The position numbers and the translations under genes are program-made. 64,000 nt of DNA, taken from Prevotella sp. Its GTDB lineage: Bacteria; Bacteroidota; Bacteroidia; Bacteroidales; Bacteroidaceae. How positions within the stretch are numbered: position 1 is the stretch's first letter; each line of letters starts with the position of its first letter. Under the pieces are notes generated by a model. That model had not been told where the DNA came from and did not search any database. It saw nothing but the letters and a program-made list of their open reading frames with translations. The stretch covers positions 25,928 through 89,927 of the forward strand of contig JAJWLX010000008.1 of assembly GCA_021636625.1 (NCBI GenBank). The letters are read 5' to 3'. Below are positions 1-9,500 of this stretch, in pieces.

Positions 1-184
1 ATAAGATAACATATCTGCGGAGACGCCTAACGGAGGACGGGCATATCCGGTGCAGCGGAATCTGTGTAACTGCTTAGCACATTATTGAATTATTAACGAA
101 CTATTGTTGTCTGTCTCAATCTTTTTTTATATTTTTGCAAAAAATAAGCAAAATAGCAGCAATGAAAATAGACAATAAGGCTCT
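1..184. other. Left edge and upstream region of the first regulator
   Basis: No gene can be assigned to the first ~120 bases. One + frame stays open from base 3 to a TAG at about 75, so this could be the end of a gene outside the window, but the residues are not recognisable. From about 120 onward the sequence is AT-rich promoter DNA for the regulator starting at 185. Confidence 0.3.
130..137 (+). promoter_or_regulatory. -7 promoter element of the AraC-type regulator
   Basis: TATTTTTG followed by C matches the Bacteroidetes -7 consensus TAnnTTTG. It lies 47 bases before the start codon at 185. No clear -33 TTTG is seen. Confidence 0.5.
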
Positions 185-1789
185 ATGAGAAGTTATAAAC
201 CATATATCATCAAACTATGCATCGTTTTCCTCTGCTTTGGCGGCTGGATACTTACCAGCTCTGCCCAGAAAGTAGAGACAAACGATTATTTCTATGTACT
301 CAATACCCAACAGGGGCTTTCTGATAACCATGTCCTACAGATGATGCAGTTGACAGATGGCAGATTGGCGGTGAGAACTCCCAAGGGCATCAATCTCTAT
401 GATGGAAGACGCTTCTCCTTGATTTCCCTTCCTGCAGAAAAGGCAGAAAACATCACAAAATACAAGGGGCAGACGCATCTTTATGCCGATAGCCAGGACA
501 GGTTATGGGTAAAGGAATACCAGAAGATATTCTGTATTCTGCTTGCAGAGGGCAGAATTCTGGAACATCCCCTTGACGCTCTGTCTGGAAATGGAAAAGA
601 GGATAAGATGAAAATGATGCGAAACGGCCCGACCCGGAATGACATTCAGGATCTGTTTGTAGATAGCAGGAAAAATGTATGGGTTGTTATGGGTGATTCG
701 CTGCTCAATACGCAGGATGGCAATCTAATCCATTTGAAGAAGGAATGGGGGTGTCTGCAGGATCTGGATACCGATGGCAGACAGGTTTATGCTTTCATGG
801 ATTCAGGAATCGTGGCGGTTTTTCAGAATGATAAGCTGGTCTATACCGCTTCAGCCTATTCTGCAGCCGAAGCTCAGCATTATCGGAACACCTCGCTCAC
901 CGTTCAGACACCGAGCGGACAGTTTTACCAGATTAGAACCGGACGAGATGAAAAGAACAAGACGGATGTTTCCATCTTCCTGCATTTTAATCCGGAAACC
1001 CGGAAATATTCCAGGATATACGCATGCGATTACCTCTTGCATACATTGAATATGTCATCAGACAATCAGGCTCTAATCAGCTGTCAGCATGGTTATCTGA
1101 TGTTCGACTTCAAGTTGGGAACTACTCCACGCGAGGTAAAGGAATTGGCTTTGCCTGACGGAAAATCGCTCACCACAGGCATCAATACGGTTTATCGGGA
1201 TAAGGAAGGAGCCATCTGGCTGGGAACCTATCACGATGGTCTGATTTATGTTTCACCTATGTTGGGCCTCTTTTTTACAATAGACCAACCCTGGTGGAAG
1301 TCGGGATGGGCGATAGCTGGCTTGGTGGTTTTCCTCGTGATTCTGGTAGGCATCATCACTCTTTATCTTCGTAGAGGAAAGAAAACAAATGTAATAAATA
1401 CCGATTCCACAAAAGATGACATTCCTTCCTTGCCAGAGGATAGCCTGCTACCGGAAACAGCCGAGGCTGTCAATCGGGAACCCGAGCTGATTCTTCAGGT
1501 GCGTACTCTGATAGAGCAGCATCTGGAAGATGGCGAATATGGCGTAGAACAACTGGCACAAGATCTCTGTATGGAGCGGACAGGACTTTATAAAAAGCTG
1601 ACGGCTCTGACCAATACTACTCCCGTGGCATTTATCCGCAGCATCCGGCTTCATCGTGCAGCAGCCTTGCTTCAGGAAGGTAAGCAGAGTGTGAATGAAA
1701 TTGCCGAGCGAACGGGCTTCAGCTCGCCCAGCTATTTCACCAAGTGTTTTAAGAAGGAATTTGGCGTATTGCCTTCCGAATATAGATAA
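185..1789 (+). CDS. Membrane-anchored AraC-family regulator with periplasmic propeller sensor
   Basis: A 534-residue protein. An N-terminal signal/anchor (about residues 8-27) is followed by about 340 residues resembling the two-component regulator propeller of HTCS sensors (motifs such as QGLSDNHV, DSRKNVWVVMGDSL, DKEGAIWLGTYHDGLIYVS). One transmembrane helix follows at about 375-397, then a short cytoplasmic linker and a C-terminal AraC helix-turn-helix domain (about 440-534, ending GVLPSEYR). The Y_Y_Y, histidine kinase and receiver domains of a normal HTCS are absent, so ligand sensing must reach DNA through a single membrane helix. It sits just upstream of a GH31 gene and is the likely regulator of that locus (inference). 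Domain calls are from sequence reading. The 3' end of this gene is repeated at 14214. Confidence 0.8.
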   Translation: MRSYKPYIIKLCIVFLCFGGWILTSSAQKVETNDYFYVLNTQQGLSDNHVLQMMQLTDGRLAVRTPKGINLYDGRRFSLISLPAEKAENITKYKGQTHLYADSQDRLWVKEYQKIFCILLAEGRILEHPLDALSGNGKEDKMKMMRNGPTRNDIQDLFVDSRKNVWVVMGDSLLNTQDGNLIHLKKEWGCLQDLDTDGRQVYAFMDSGIVAVFQNDKLVYTASAYSAAEAQHYRNTSLTVQTPSGQFYQIRTGRDEKNKTDVSIFLHFNPETRKYSRIYACDYLLHTLNMSSDNQALISCQHGYLMFDFKLGTTPREVKELALPDGKSLTTGINTVYRDKEGAIWLGTYHDGLIYVSPMLGLFFTIDQPWWKSGWAIAGLVVFLVILVGIITLYLRRGKKTNVINTDSTKDDIPSLPEDSLLPETAEAVNREPELILQVRTLIEQHLEDGEYGVEQLAQDLCMERTGLYKKLTALTNTTPVAFIRSIRLHRAAALLQEGKQSVNEIAERTGFSSPSYFTKCFKKEFGVLPSEYR

Positions 1790-1840
1790 ATGATGCCGGA
1801 ACAGCCCTGAATTGGGGCTTTTTCCGGCATTTTTCAACAA
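1774..1840 (+). repeat. 67-bp direct repeat, left copy (regulator 3' end plus terminator)
   Basis: The last five codons and stop of the regulator plus the following terminator recur at 14214-14280, in the same orientation, differing only in the hairpin loop (around 1810-1813). Homology begins at TTCCGAATATAG and ends at TTTTTCAACAA. The two copies bracket the GH31-to-GH127 segment. Confidence 0.9.
1793..1834 (+). terminator. Intrinsic terminator of the regulator
   Basis: A two-part stem: ATGCCGGAA (1793-1801) with TTCCGGCAT (1822-1830), and inner AGCCC with GGGCT, followed by a T run. It directly follows the stop codon. Confidence 0.85.
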
Positions 1841-1891
1841 ATGTGCCACTCGATTCTTCATTTGTTTTATCCCTTTTCCACCATTTAGCAT

Positions 1892-1899
1892 TACCTTTG
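1892..1899 (+). promoter_or_regulatory. -7 promoter element of the GH31 gene
   Basis: TACCTTTG followed by C matches TAnnTTTG. It lies 71 bases before the GH31 start at 1970 and after the regulator's terminator, so the GH31 gene has its own promoter. Confidence 0.55.
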
Positions 1900-1969
1900 C
1901 AACCGAAATACAATCTGATGTATTTGGAATAGGACAAATCATAAACCCTCTAATATAATAAACAAAAGT

Positions 1970-4507
1970 ATGCTAAAGAATTTATCTCTCATTGCCCTTT
2001 TGGGCATCGCTGTCGTTGGCGTTCCAAGTGAACTCTGCGCCAAGAGCGTAATGGTGGCAGGCACACAGAAAGGTGCGGCTGCCAAGTCTATCACCCGTCA
2101 GGTAGCTCAGCAGAATGTAACCATCGAATTCTATTCTCCATCCATCGTCCGTATCTTGAAATCTGATGCTGGACTTGGTGCTCCTGTTCAGAAGAAAAGC
2201 TATTCTGTCATCTTGAAGCCTCAGCAGCTGAAGGATGTTCAGATACAGAAAAACGGAGATGTTGTAAATATTAAATCCAGTTTAATTTCCGTCGAACTGA
2301 ACCAGCAGACTGGCGAAATCCGCTTCCTTTCGAAGGATGGAAAGCTGCTGCTTACCGATACGAAGACCCGTCTGGAAGCTCGCAAGGATGAAGCCAACAA
2401 GGGCAAGTACCGTATAGAGCAGGACTTCCGTCTTGCTGATGACGAGGCCATCTATGGTCTGGGACAGTTGCGCGATGTTTACATGAATCAGCGTGGTAGA
2501 CAGAATATCGTACTCTGGAACAATAATACTTATATCGCCATCCCTTATTTCACCAGTGAGAAGGGCTATGGTCTTTACTGGGACAATGCAGGAAAAACCT
2601 ATTTCAATGATATCGTAGCATCCAAGAATAATGGCAACCAGCCATCATGCACTTCCTTTACCAGTGAAGTGGGAACCTGCGCCGACTACTATTTCATGTA
2701 TAAGGATGGTACGCAAGATGGAGTCATCGCCAGCATCCGTGAACTCACCGGACAGGCTACCATGTTCCCGAAATGGGCGATGGGCTTCTGGCAATGCCGT
2801 GAGCGCTATAAGACCAGTGATGAACTGGCTGGCGTGTTGGACAAGTATCGCGAACTGAAGATTCCTACTGATGCCATCGTGCAGGACTGGCAGTATTGGG
2901 GATGCGACTCCAACTGGAATGCGATGAAGTTCCAGAACCCATACTATATAAATAAGGTGGGCGACCCAGCCTATGCCAAGTATCTTCCTACCGATATGAA
3001 GCAGATGAAGGTACAGGGAGAACCCCGTCTGAAGAGTCCGGAAGAGATGGTGAAGTATGTTCATAAGAACGATGCCCATCTGATGATTTCCATCTGGGCA
3101 AGTTTCGGTCCTTGGACAGAGCAGTATCGTGAACTGAAGAAGATGAATGCCCTCCTTCCTTTTGAAACGTGGCCAAGAAACAGTGGCGTGATGCCATACG
3201 ATGTCTTCAATCCGAAGGCTCGCAACCTCTACTGGAAGTATCTTACTCATCTCTACCAGATGGGCTTTGATGCCTGGTGGACCGATTCTACGGAGCCAGA
3301 CCATTTTGAGAAGCCGGGCGATGAGAACTATCAGACCTTCGATGGTTCATGGTTGGGTGTGAAGAACGCCTTCCCATTGTTGCACAACAAGAGCATCTAC
3401 GAGCACCAGAGAGCGATGAAGGGCAACACAAAGCGTTCGCTCCAGATGACCCGAAGCGGCAGTCTCGGTATTCAGCATTATGGCACCATCTGCTGGAGCG
3501 GTGATGTGGTGGCTTCCTGGGACGAGATGAAGAATCAGATTCCATCGGGCTTGAACTTCTCGCTCTGCGGTATCCCATTCTGGAACACCGACCTGGGTGG
3601 TTTCTTCTACTGGGAGTTTGAACAGAATCCAAAGAATCCAGCCATTCAGGAATTGCAGACCCGCTGGATGCAGTGGGGAACCTTCATGCCATTGATGCGC
3701 AACCACTGTTCTTCGCCGATGGTAAGCGAACTGTATGAATTCGGAAAGCAGGGCGACTGGGCTTATGATGCTATGATTAAGGCCATCAAGTTGCGCTATC
3801 GCCTTTTGCCTTATATCTACAGTACGGCTGGCGACTGTGTACAGAATAGCGGAAGCATGATGCGTGCCCTGGTAATGGATTATGCGGCAGACAAGAAGGC
3901 TTCCCGTCTGAACGATGAGTATCTCTTCGGCCGCAACATTCTGGTGAAGCCGGTAACCGATCCTTTATACACCTGGAAGGATAAGGAGAAGAAGGGCCAT
4001 ACCATCTATCCTGATGTAAGGAAGGCAGCTGCGCCTGTGAATGTTTACTTGCCAAAGGGTAATAAATGGTATGATTTCTGGAGCAACACCCAGTATGTGG
4101 GCGGTCAAGATATCCAGCGCCTTTGTCCTATCGACATCATGCCTGTATTCATCAAGGCTGGTACCATCCTGCCATTCGGTCCTGAAGTGCTGTATAGTTC
4201 AGAGAAACCTTGGGATGAGCTGGAAATTCGTGTCTATCCTGGTGCTGATGGTAAATTTACGCTCTATGAGGATGAGGGCGACAACTACAACTATGAGAAG
4301 GGTAAGTTCTCTGAAATCCAGTTTGTATGGAATGAAGCAGACAGAACCCTGAACATCGCGCCACGTAAGGGCAGTTATAAGGGAATGCTCCAGCATCGCA
4401 GATTCCACATCGTGCTGGTGGGTGCTGATAGCGGAATAGGTGATCAGCCTATGCAGGCAAGCAAGAGCGTGGAATATGACGGAAAGGCTGTAAAGATACA
4501 GCTGTAA
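1970..4507 (+). CDS. GH31 glycoside hydrolase, probable alpha-xylosidase or alpha-glucosidase
   Basis: An 845-residue secreted or periplasmic enzyme. It has an N-terminal signal peptide (about 1-24), an N-terminal beta-sandwich, a TIM barrel, and a C-terminal beta domain with the DUF5110-like stretch GADGKFTLYEDEGDNYNYEKG. The catalytic nucleophile is probably Asp439 in WWTDSTEPD and the acid/base Asp512 in WSGDVVASWDEM. GH31 enzymes retain alpha configuration and cut terminal alpha-xylosyl, alpha-glucosyl or alpha-galactosyl units. The WWxDxTEPD form resembles bacterial alpha-xylosidases acting on xyloglucan oligosaccharides, but specificity cannot be fixed from sequence alone. It is followed by the ECF sigma/FecR/SusC/SusD set. 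Confidence 0.88.
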   Translation: MLKNLSLIALLGIAVVGVPSELCAKSVMVAGTQKGAAAKSITRQVAQQNVTIEFYSPSIVRILKSDAGLGAPVQKKSYSVILKPQQLKDVQIQKNGDVVNIKSSLISVELNQQTGEIRFLSKDGKLLLTDTKTRLEARKDEANKGKYRIEQDFRLADDEAIYGLGQLRDVYMNQRGRQNIVLWNNNTYIAIPYFTSEKGYGLYWDNAGKTYFNDIVASKNNGNQPSCTSFTSEVGTCADYYFMYKDGTQDGVIASIRELTGQATMFPKWAMGFWQCRERYKTSDELAGVLDKYRELKIPTDAIVQDWQYWGCDSNWNAMKFQNPYYINKVGDPAYAKYLPTDMKQMKVQGEPRLKSPEEMVKYVHKNDAHLMISIWASFGPWTEQYRELKKMNALLPFETWPRNSGVMPYDVFNPKARNLYWKYLTHLYQMGFDAWWTDSTEPDHFEKPGDENYQTFDGSWLGVKNAFPLLHNKSIYEHQRAMKGNTKRSLQMTRSGSLGIQHYGTICWSGDVVASWDEMKNQIPSGLNFSLCGIPFWNTDLGGFFYWEFEQNPKNPAIQELQTRWMQWGTFMPLMRNHCSSPMVSELYEFGKQGDWAYDAMIKAIKLRYRLLPYIYSTAGDCVQNSGSMMRALVMDYAADKKASRLNDEYLFGRNILVKPVTDPLYTWKDKEKKGHTIYPDVRKAAAPVNVYLPKGNKWYDFWSNTQYVGGQDIQRLCPIDIMPVFIKAGTILPFGPEVLYSSEKPWDELEIRVYPGADGKFTLYEDEGDNYNYEKGKFSEIQFVWNEADRTLNIAPRKGSYKGMLQHRRFHIVLVGADSGIGDQPMQASKSVEYDGKAVKIQL

Positions 4508-4570
4508 GATCCTGGATAACCAGAAAAGGTTAAGTCGTACTCATTCTATACCTGTATCAGGAAATGAGAA

Positions 4571-4608
4571 TATGGGTCGGAACGCACTACAAAACGTTCC
4601 GACCCATA
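4571..4608. repeat. Perfect 14-bp inverted repeat between GH31 and the sigma factor gene
   Basis: TATGGGTCGGAACG (4571-4584) pairs perfectly with CGTTCCGACCCATA (4595-4608) around a 10-base loop. No T run follows on either strand (an A run follows on +), so it is not a standard intrinsic terminator. It lies 18 bases before the -33 element of the next gene. Confidence 0.7.
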
Positions 4609-4625
4609 AAAAATACTCTTAAAAC

Positions 4626-4656
4626 TTTGCTGTTTCCGCTTTTTTTCTTATTTTTG
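4626..4656 (+). promoter_or_regulatory. Promoter of the ECF sigma gene (-33 and -7)
   Basis: TTTG at 4626-4629, a 19-base spacer, then TATTTTTG at 4649-4656. This is a full match to the Bacteroidetes primary-sigma promoter, 36 bases before the start codon at 4693. Confidence 0.75.
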
Positions 4657-4692
4657 CAGCAATTATTGTATAGATGATACTTAATCGCAAAT

Positions 4693-5250
4693 ATGGAAAT
4701 AGATAGAGAAACGATATTATTAATGTCAAAAGGAGACAAAAAAGCATACGAAACGATGTTCCGCAGGTTTTATCCCAAGGTACATCGTTTTGTAGCTATG
4801 CTTCTGAAAAACAAGGATGACGCAGATGATGTCTGCCAGCTCATCTTCTTGAAGATATGGAACAAACGGGAGAAATTTACTGATGTTAGAGATTTTGATT
4901 CATATCTTTTTATTCTTACCAAATATACAGTCATCAACTATATATCGTCAAGACATGTAATGCCCATTGATATCGATAGCTTGCCAGACCGATATAGCAA
5001 CGAGTCTTCACCCTTTGATGACGTGGTAGCCAAGGATACACAACTACTCATTGATATGGTGGTAGAAAATATGCCCCAACAACGTCAGATGATCTATCGC
5101 ATGAGCAGAGAACAACATCTTAAGAATGAAGAAATAGCTCTACAGTTAGGTATTCAAAAGAAAACGGTAGAAAATCATCTGAACTTAGCTCTTAAAGAAA
5201 TCAAAAAAGCCTTATATTTTGTATTTTTACTAACCCAACTTTGGGGGTAA
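4693..5250 (+). CDS. ECF-type RNA polymerase sigma factor (FecI-like)
   Basis: 185 residues, normal for an ECF sigma-70 factor. Region 2 includes FRRFYPKVHRFVAMLLKNKDDADDVCQLIFLKIW (split here: FRRFYPKVHRFVAML, then KDDADDVCQLIFLKIW). Region 4 has the HTH segment LKNEEIALQLGIQKKTVENH near residues 140-165. The next gene is a FecR-type anti-sigma factor, followed by an STN-containing SusC. This is the classic trans-envelope signalling set, in which occupied outer-membrane receptor signals through FecR to free the sigma factor. The likely target is the susC-susD operon at 6513 (inference). Confidence 0.93.
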   Translation: MEIDRETILLMSKGDKKAYETMFRRFYPKVHRFVAMLLKNKDDADDVCQLIFLKIWNKREKFTDVRDFDSYLFILTKYTVINYISSRHVMPIDIDSLPDRYSNESSPFDDVVAKDTQLLIDMVVENMPQQRQMIYRMSREQHLKNEEIALQLGIQKKTVENHLNLALKEIKKALYFVFLLTQLWG

Positions 5251-5289
5251 CCAATTCAATATATGTCTTTAAAATAAAAGAATATTACT

Positions 5290-6300
5290 ATGGCTACAAG
5301 AATAAAGGATATCATAAAGTATTATATCAGGCACAACGTGTCAGACAAGTTGAAAGAAAGGGTGTTAGATAGAGTTTCCAATACCTGGGATAACGGTGAA
5401 ACTAACGAAGTACTTCGAGAAGTATGGAATCAGGCTGATTCTGCTTATATGGAAGAAGAAGAAATCTCTACCGCATACAACCGGATCTTTGAAACTAAAG
5501 ACACAAAGGAAAAGACAGAGATGAAAACCCATAGAATCCTCTATATTATAAGAGTAGCAGCTGTCGTTGTTCCTTTGCTGATACTCATTATTTTCGGTAA
5601 ACTATACGTTCAGATGAGTCAACAGCTCAAAGAAGCTCAGACGACAACGCTTCTTCAGGAACAAACCAACAACGAGGAGATAAAAAATGTGGTACTCGCA
5701 GATGGAACCAAGGTAAAACTCTATCAAGGCTCAGTACTTCTCTATTCTTCTGCCTTCAATAAAACAGAAGAACGGAGAGTTTTCCTTTCTGGGGAAGCAT
5801 TCTTCGACATCAAGCATAACGATGCACAGCCTTTCCACGTAAGAACTCCTCATTTTAAGATAACTGATATGGGAACTTCTTTTGCGGTTTCTTCTTATAC
5901 TGATGACAATGAAGTATCTGCCACCCTCAAAACGGGTAAGATAGAACTCTGCATCTTGGGACAAGAAGACAAAATATATCGTCTGAATCCCAACGATCAG
6001 TTAATATATAATGTGAAGACCAAGGAAGTAAATCTCCGTAAAGTACCAGACGACTTTGACGGTATGAGCTGGCACAACAAAAAAATAGATCTGAATGATG
6101 TAACATTGATAGAGGCAACCAGGATTATCGGACAAAACTTTAGTATCAAGTTTACCTTCCAATCAAAACTGCATCAAAATACAAAGATAACAGTCCACTT
6201 CAATCGTGGTGAAACACTGAAAGGTACGATGTCAATAATCAAAGACTTGATACCAGGATTAAAATATGAAATAAGAAACAACGAAGTATTCATAAGATAA
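5290..6300 (+). CDS. FecR-family anti-sigma factor
   Basis: 336 residues. The cytoplasmic N-terminus (about 1-80) would bind the sigma factor. One transmembrane helix spans about residues 88-112 (VAAVVVPLLILIIFGKLYV). The periplasmic FecR domain includes VVLADGTKVKLYQGSVLLYS and GEAFFDIKHNDAQPFHVRT, and a C-terminal DUF4974-like domain covers about 255-336. It follows the sigma gene by 39 bases and is probably co-transcribed. It would contact the STN domain of the SusC encoded at 6513. Confidence 0.93.
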   Translation: MATRIKDIIKYYIRHNVSDKLKERVLDRVSNTWDNGETNEVLREVWNQADSAYMEEEEISTAYNRIFETKDTKEKTEMKTHRILYIIRVAAVVVPLLILIIFGKLYVQMSQQLKEAQTTTLLQEQTNNEEIKNVVLADGTKVKLYQGSVLLYSSAFNKTEERRVFLSGEAFFDIKHNDAQPFHVRTPHFKITDMGTSFAVSSYTDDNEVSATLKTGKIELCILGQEDKIYRLNPNDQLIYNVKTKEVNLRKVPDDFDGMSWHNKKIDLNDVTLIEATRIIGQNFSIKFTFQSKLHQNTKITVHFNRGETLKGTMSIIKDLIPGLKYEIRNNEVFIR

Positions 6301-6312
6301 TCCTCTCATATA

Positions 6313-6368
6313 AACACCTTCTAAAGTTCAGATACATAAACTATCTATGCTTTTGAAGGTGTTTTTTT
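6313..6368 (+). terminator. Intrinsic terminator after the anti-sigma gene
   Basis: AACACCTTC (6313-6321) pairs with GAAGGTGTT (6355-6363), followed by a T run. The loop is 33 bases. This separates the sigma/anti-sigma unit from susC. Confidence 0.75.
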
Positions 6369-6512
6369 ATGAAAAAGCATAGTGTTTTCGTACACAGCTG
6401 TTTTTTTCAAAAAAAAAAACTTTTTTTCGAATTTATCATTAGGTGTAACACATACAATGGTTGTCTTCAAGACAGAAACAACAACAATTAATAACTTAAA
6501 AATAGATAGAGT
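6369..6512 (+). promoter_or_regulatory. susC upstream region lacking a -7 element, candidate ECF promoter
   Basis: No TAnnTTTG element is present. An A11 tract with a following T run (about 6408-6427) precedes GGTGTAAC (about 6443-6450). The related GGGGGTAAC occurs at about 5244-5252, just before fecR. Because this operon follows an ECF sigma/FecR pair, I infer that GGnGTAAC could be part of an ECF-dependent promoter. I know of no established consensus to match it to. Confidence 0.3.
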
Positions 6513-9500
6513 ATGAATCTTAAACGAATCTCAGTGTCATTCTTCAGCCTGCTTTTAGCAAGCCAAATGACCATTTCGGCTCAGAACGTCAGCTTTAGCA
6601 CAAACAAGGTAACGCTCAAGTCAGCTTTTGAGAAGATTGAGAAGGCATCCAAGTATAAGATTGCCTACAACTCCTCACAGTTAAATGCCAACCGTTCGGT
6701 GACATTATCCAAGAAAAGTGATGATGTTTTTGGTATGTTGACCCAATTACTCAAAGGAACCAACTGTACCTATGAGCTGGAGGGAAATTACATTATCATC
6801 AAGCCTCTTCAGAAAGCCCAAACTTCTGGCAAGAAGGTAAAGGTGCGCGGTGTCATCAAGGATGAAACCGGCGAACCGATCATTGGTGCTACAGTAAGAG
6901 TAAAAGGACAGAGCGAAGGCACTGTTTCTGACTTTGACGGAAACTTCACTCTTGATGTTACAGACGACAACACCCTCCAAATCTCTTATATTGGCTATCA
7001 GACGCAAGAATTTGCGGTAGGCAAACAGCATCATTTTTCTATCGTGCTTGAAGAAGATAAAAAGATACTCAATGAAGTAGTTGTCATTGGATATGGTACC
7101 CAGAAGAAAGGTGATATTACCAGCTCTGTAGGTAGTGTCAAGAGTGAAGACTTCACAGCAGGTGCCATCAATGATGCAGGACAGCTGATTCAAGGCAAGA
7201 TAGCAGGTCTGTCAGTTACCAATCCTAGCGGTAACCCTGTGGGCGGTACAGAAATATCACTTCGTGGAAACACCACTATCCTGGGAGCTTCTACCAATCC
7301 GCTGATTCTCATTGATGGAGTACCTGGAGATTTCAACACGGTAGCACCTGAGGATATTGAGAGCATTGATGTGCTCAAGGACGGTTCTGCTGCTGCCATC
7401 TATGGATCTCGCGGCACAAATGGTGTCGTACTCATCACAACAAAGAAATCAAAAGGCAACAATATCAATGAGGTACAATACAGCGGATACCTCAGTCTCT
7501 CTACAATTGCCAAGAAGCCAGACTTCTGTGATGCGGACGATTATCGCCAGCAGATCAAGGATGGATTGAGAGATGCTGCTTGGGATTTAGGCGATAATAC
7601 CAATTGGATAGACGCCATTACCCGCACAGGTCTGAGCCATGTACACAATATCTCTTTCAAGGGCGGCAATGCACAGACGAACTATATCTTCAATGTCAAC
7701 TACAGAAATCTGCAGGGTATTTTCAAGCGCTCTGACAAGGAGGAATTTCAGGGACGTGCAGAGGTAAACCACTCTATGTTTGATGACAAGTTGAGATTCA
7801 ACTTCCAGTTGCTGGGCAATCAGACTGGTTATACAGCAACAAGTGATGGTGGCAGCTTCAATACCTATAGCTGGCGCCAGGCCCTTATCCACAATCCTAC
7901 AGAGCCTATCAAGAATGCAGATGGTTCATGGCATGAGAACACTGGTATCTTCAACTATGACAACCCTGTTTCACGTATCTATGAATGCGATGGTGAGCAA
8001 AAGATTTCCCAGACACGCTTCAGTTCAAATATCACATTGACTCCTATCAAGGAACTTACCCTCAATGCACTCTTCTCTTACGATAAGATTAATCAGGAAG
8101 GTGGATATTATGAAACCAAGAAGCATATCTCTAATGTTCGCGACGGTATGAACGGCTATGCTTCAACTGGTGGAAGTAGCACAGTTACGAAATTGGTTGA
8201 GTTGACAGCACAATTCCACAAGAATTTTGGCGATCATACAATTCAGGCACTTGCAGGTTACAGCTATCAGGAAAGCACCTATAGCAACCAGTATGAACGT
8301 AACTACAACTTCCCTACCGATTTGTACAGCTGGCATAATATCGGTGTAGGACAGGCTTTGAAGGAAGGTTTGGGAACAGAATACAGCTATTGGCTTGATA
8401 CGAACCTGATTGGTTTCTTCGGACGTTTGAACTACAACTATAAGAATCGCTATCTGTTAATGGCCAGTGTTCGTCATGAAGCTGCCAGTCAGCTCGCAGG
8501 TACCAACAAACCATGGGGAACCTTCCCTAGTGTGTCACTTGGATGGCGTATTACTGAAGAAAAGTTCATGAAGAATCAGAAAGTGTTCGATGATATCAAA
8601 CTGAGAGCAGGTTATGGTGTTACAGGTTCACAGCCTAGCCAGTCGTTTCTCGGTGTGCCTCTGCTGGGCTATGGTGATTATTATCTCTATAATGGACAGT
8701 GGATTCGCGCATTGCAACCTACCCAGAATTCTAACGACAAGTTGAAGTGGGAAGAGAAGCATGAGTATGATATTGGTGCAGACTTCAGTGTCTTGAACTA
8801 TCGCTTGAATGTATCTGTTGACTGGTACTATCGCCTTATCAAGGGATTGCTCTACGACTATTCTGTGCCATCTCCTCCAAATCTCTACACCACTACACGT
8901 GCTAACGTTGGCGAGATGAGTAACAATGGTCTTGAAATCATGGTGAATGCCATTCCAGTACAAACCAAGGACTTCAAGTGGGAAACCACGATAACGTTCT
9001 CTATCAACTCCAACAAGTTAAAGAGTTTATCAAACGACCTGTATCAGACATCTTCAGATTACTTTATGACAGGCTGGATAGAAGAACCTATCAAGACCGA
9101 GTCGCACATCGTACGTATAGGTCATAAGGTAGGTGACATTTACGGTTTCAAAGTAGTAGATGTAGATGAGAGCGGTAAATGGATCTATCTTGACAAGAAT
9201 GGCAATCGTGTGAACTACGATGAATTCACACATTCATTCGAAGACAAGCAGATTCTGGGAAATGGAGTACCAAAATGGTATCTCGGTTTCAACAACCAGT
9301 TCCGCTACAAGAACTTTGATCTTGCCATCAATATGCGAGGAGCCTTTGGTTTCCAAATCATGAATGGTATGAGAATGTTCTACGAGAATAGAAGCCGCCA
9401 AGACTGGAACCGTCTGCGCTCTGCTTACGACAAGGTATTTGGCAAGGCAGTACTCAACACACTGTGCTCTGAGGAATTTAACAGCTATTATGTTGAGAAT

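Noticed and set aside
1..80. Riboswitch or RNA gene at the left edge
   Set aside because: Some GC-rich pairing is possible but no known RNA pattern could be recognised and the region is cut by the window edge.
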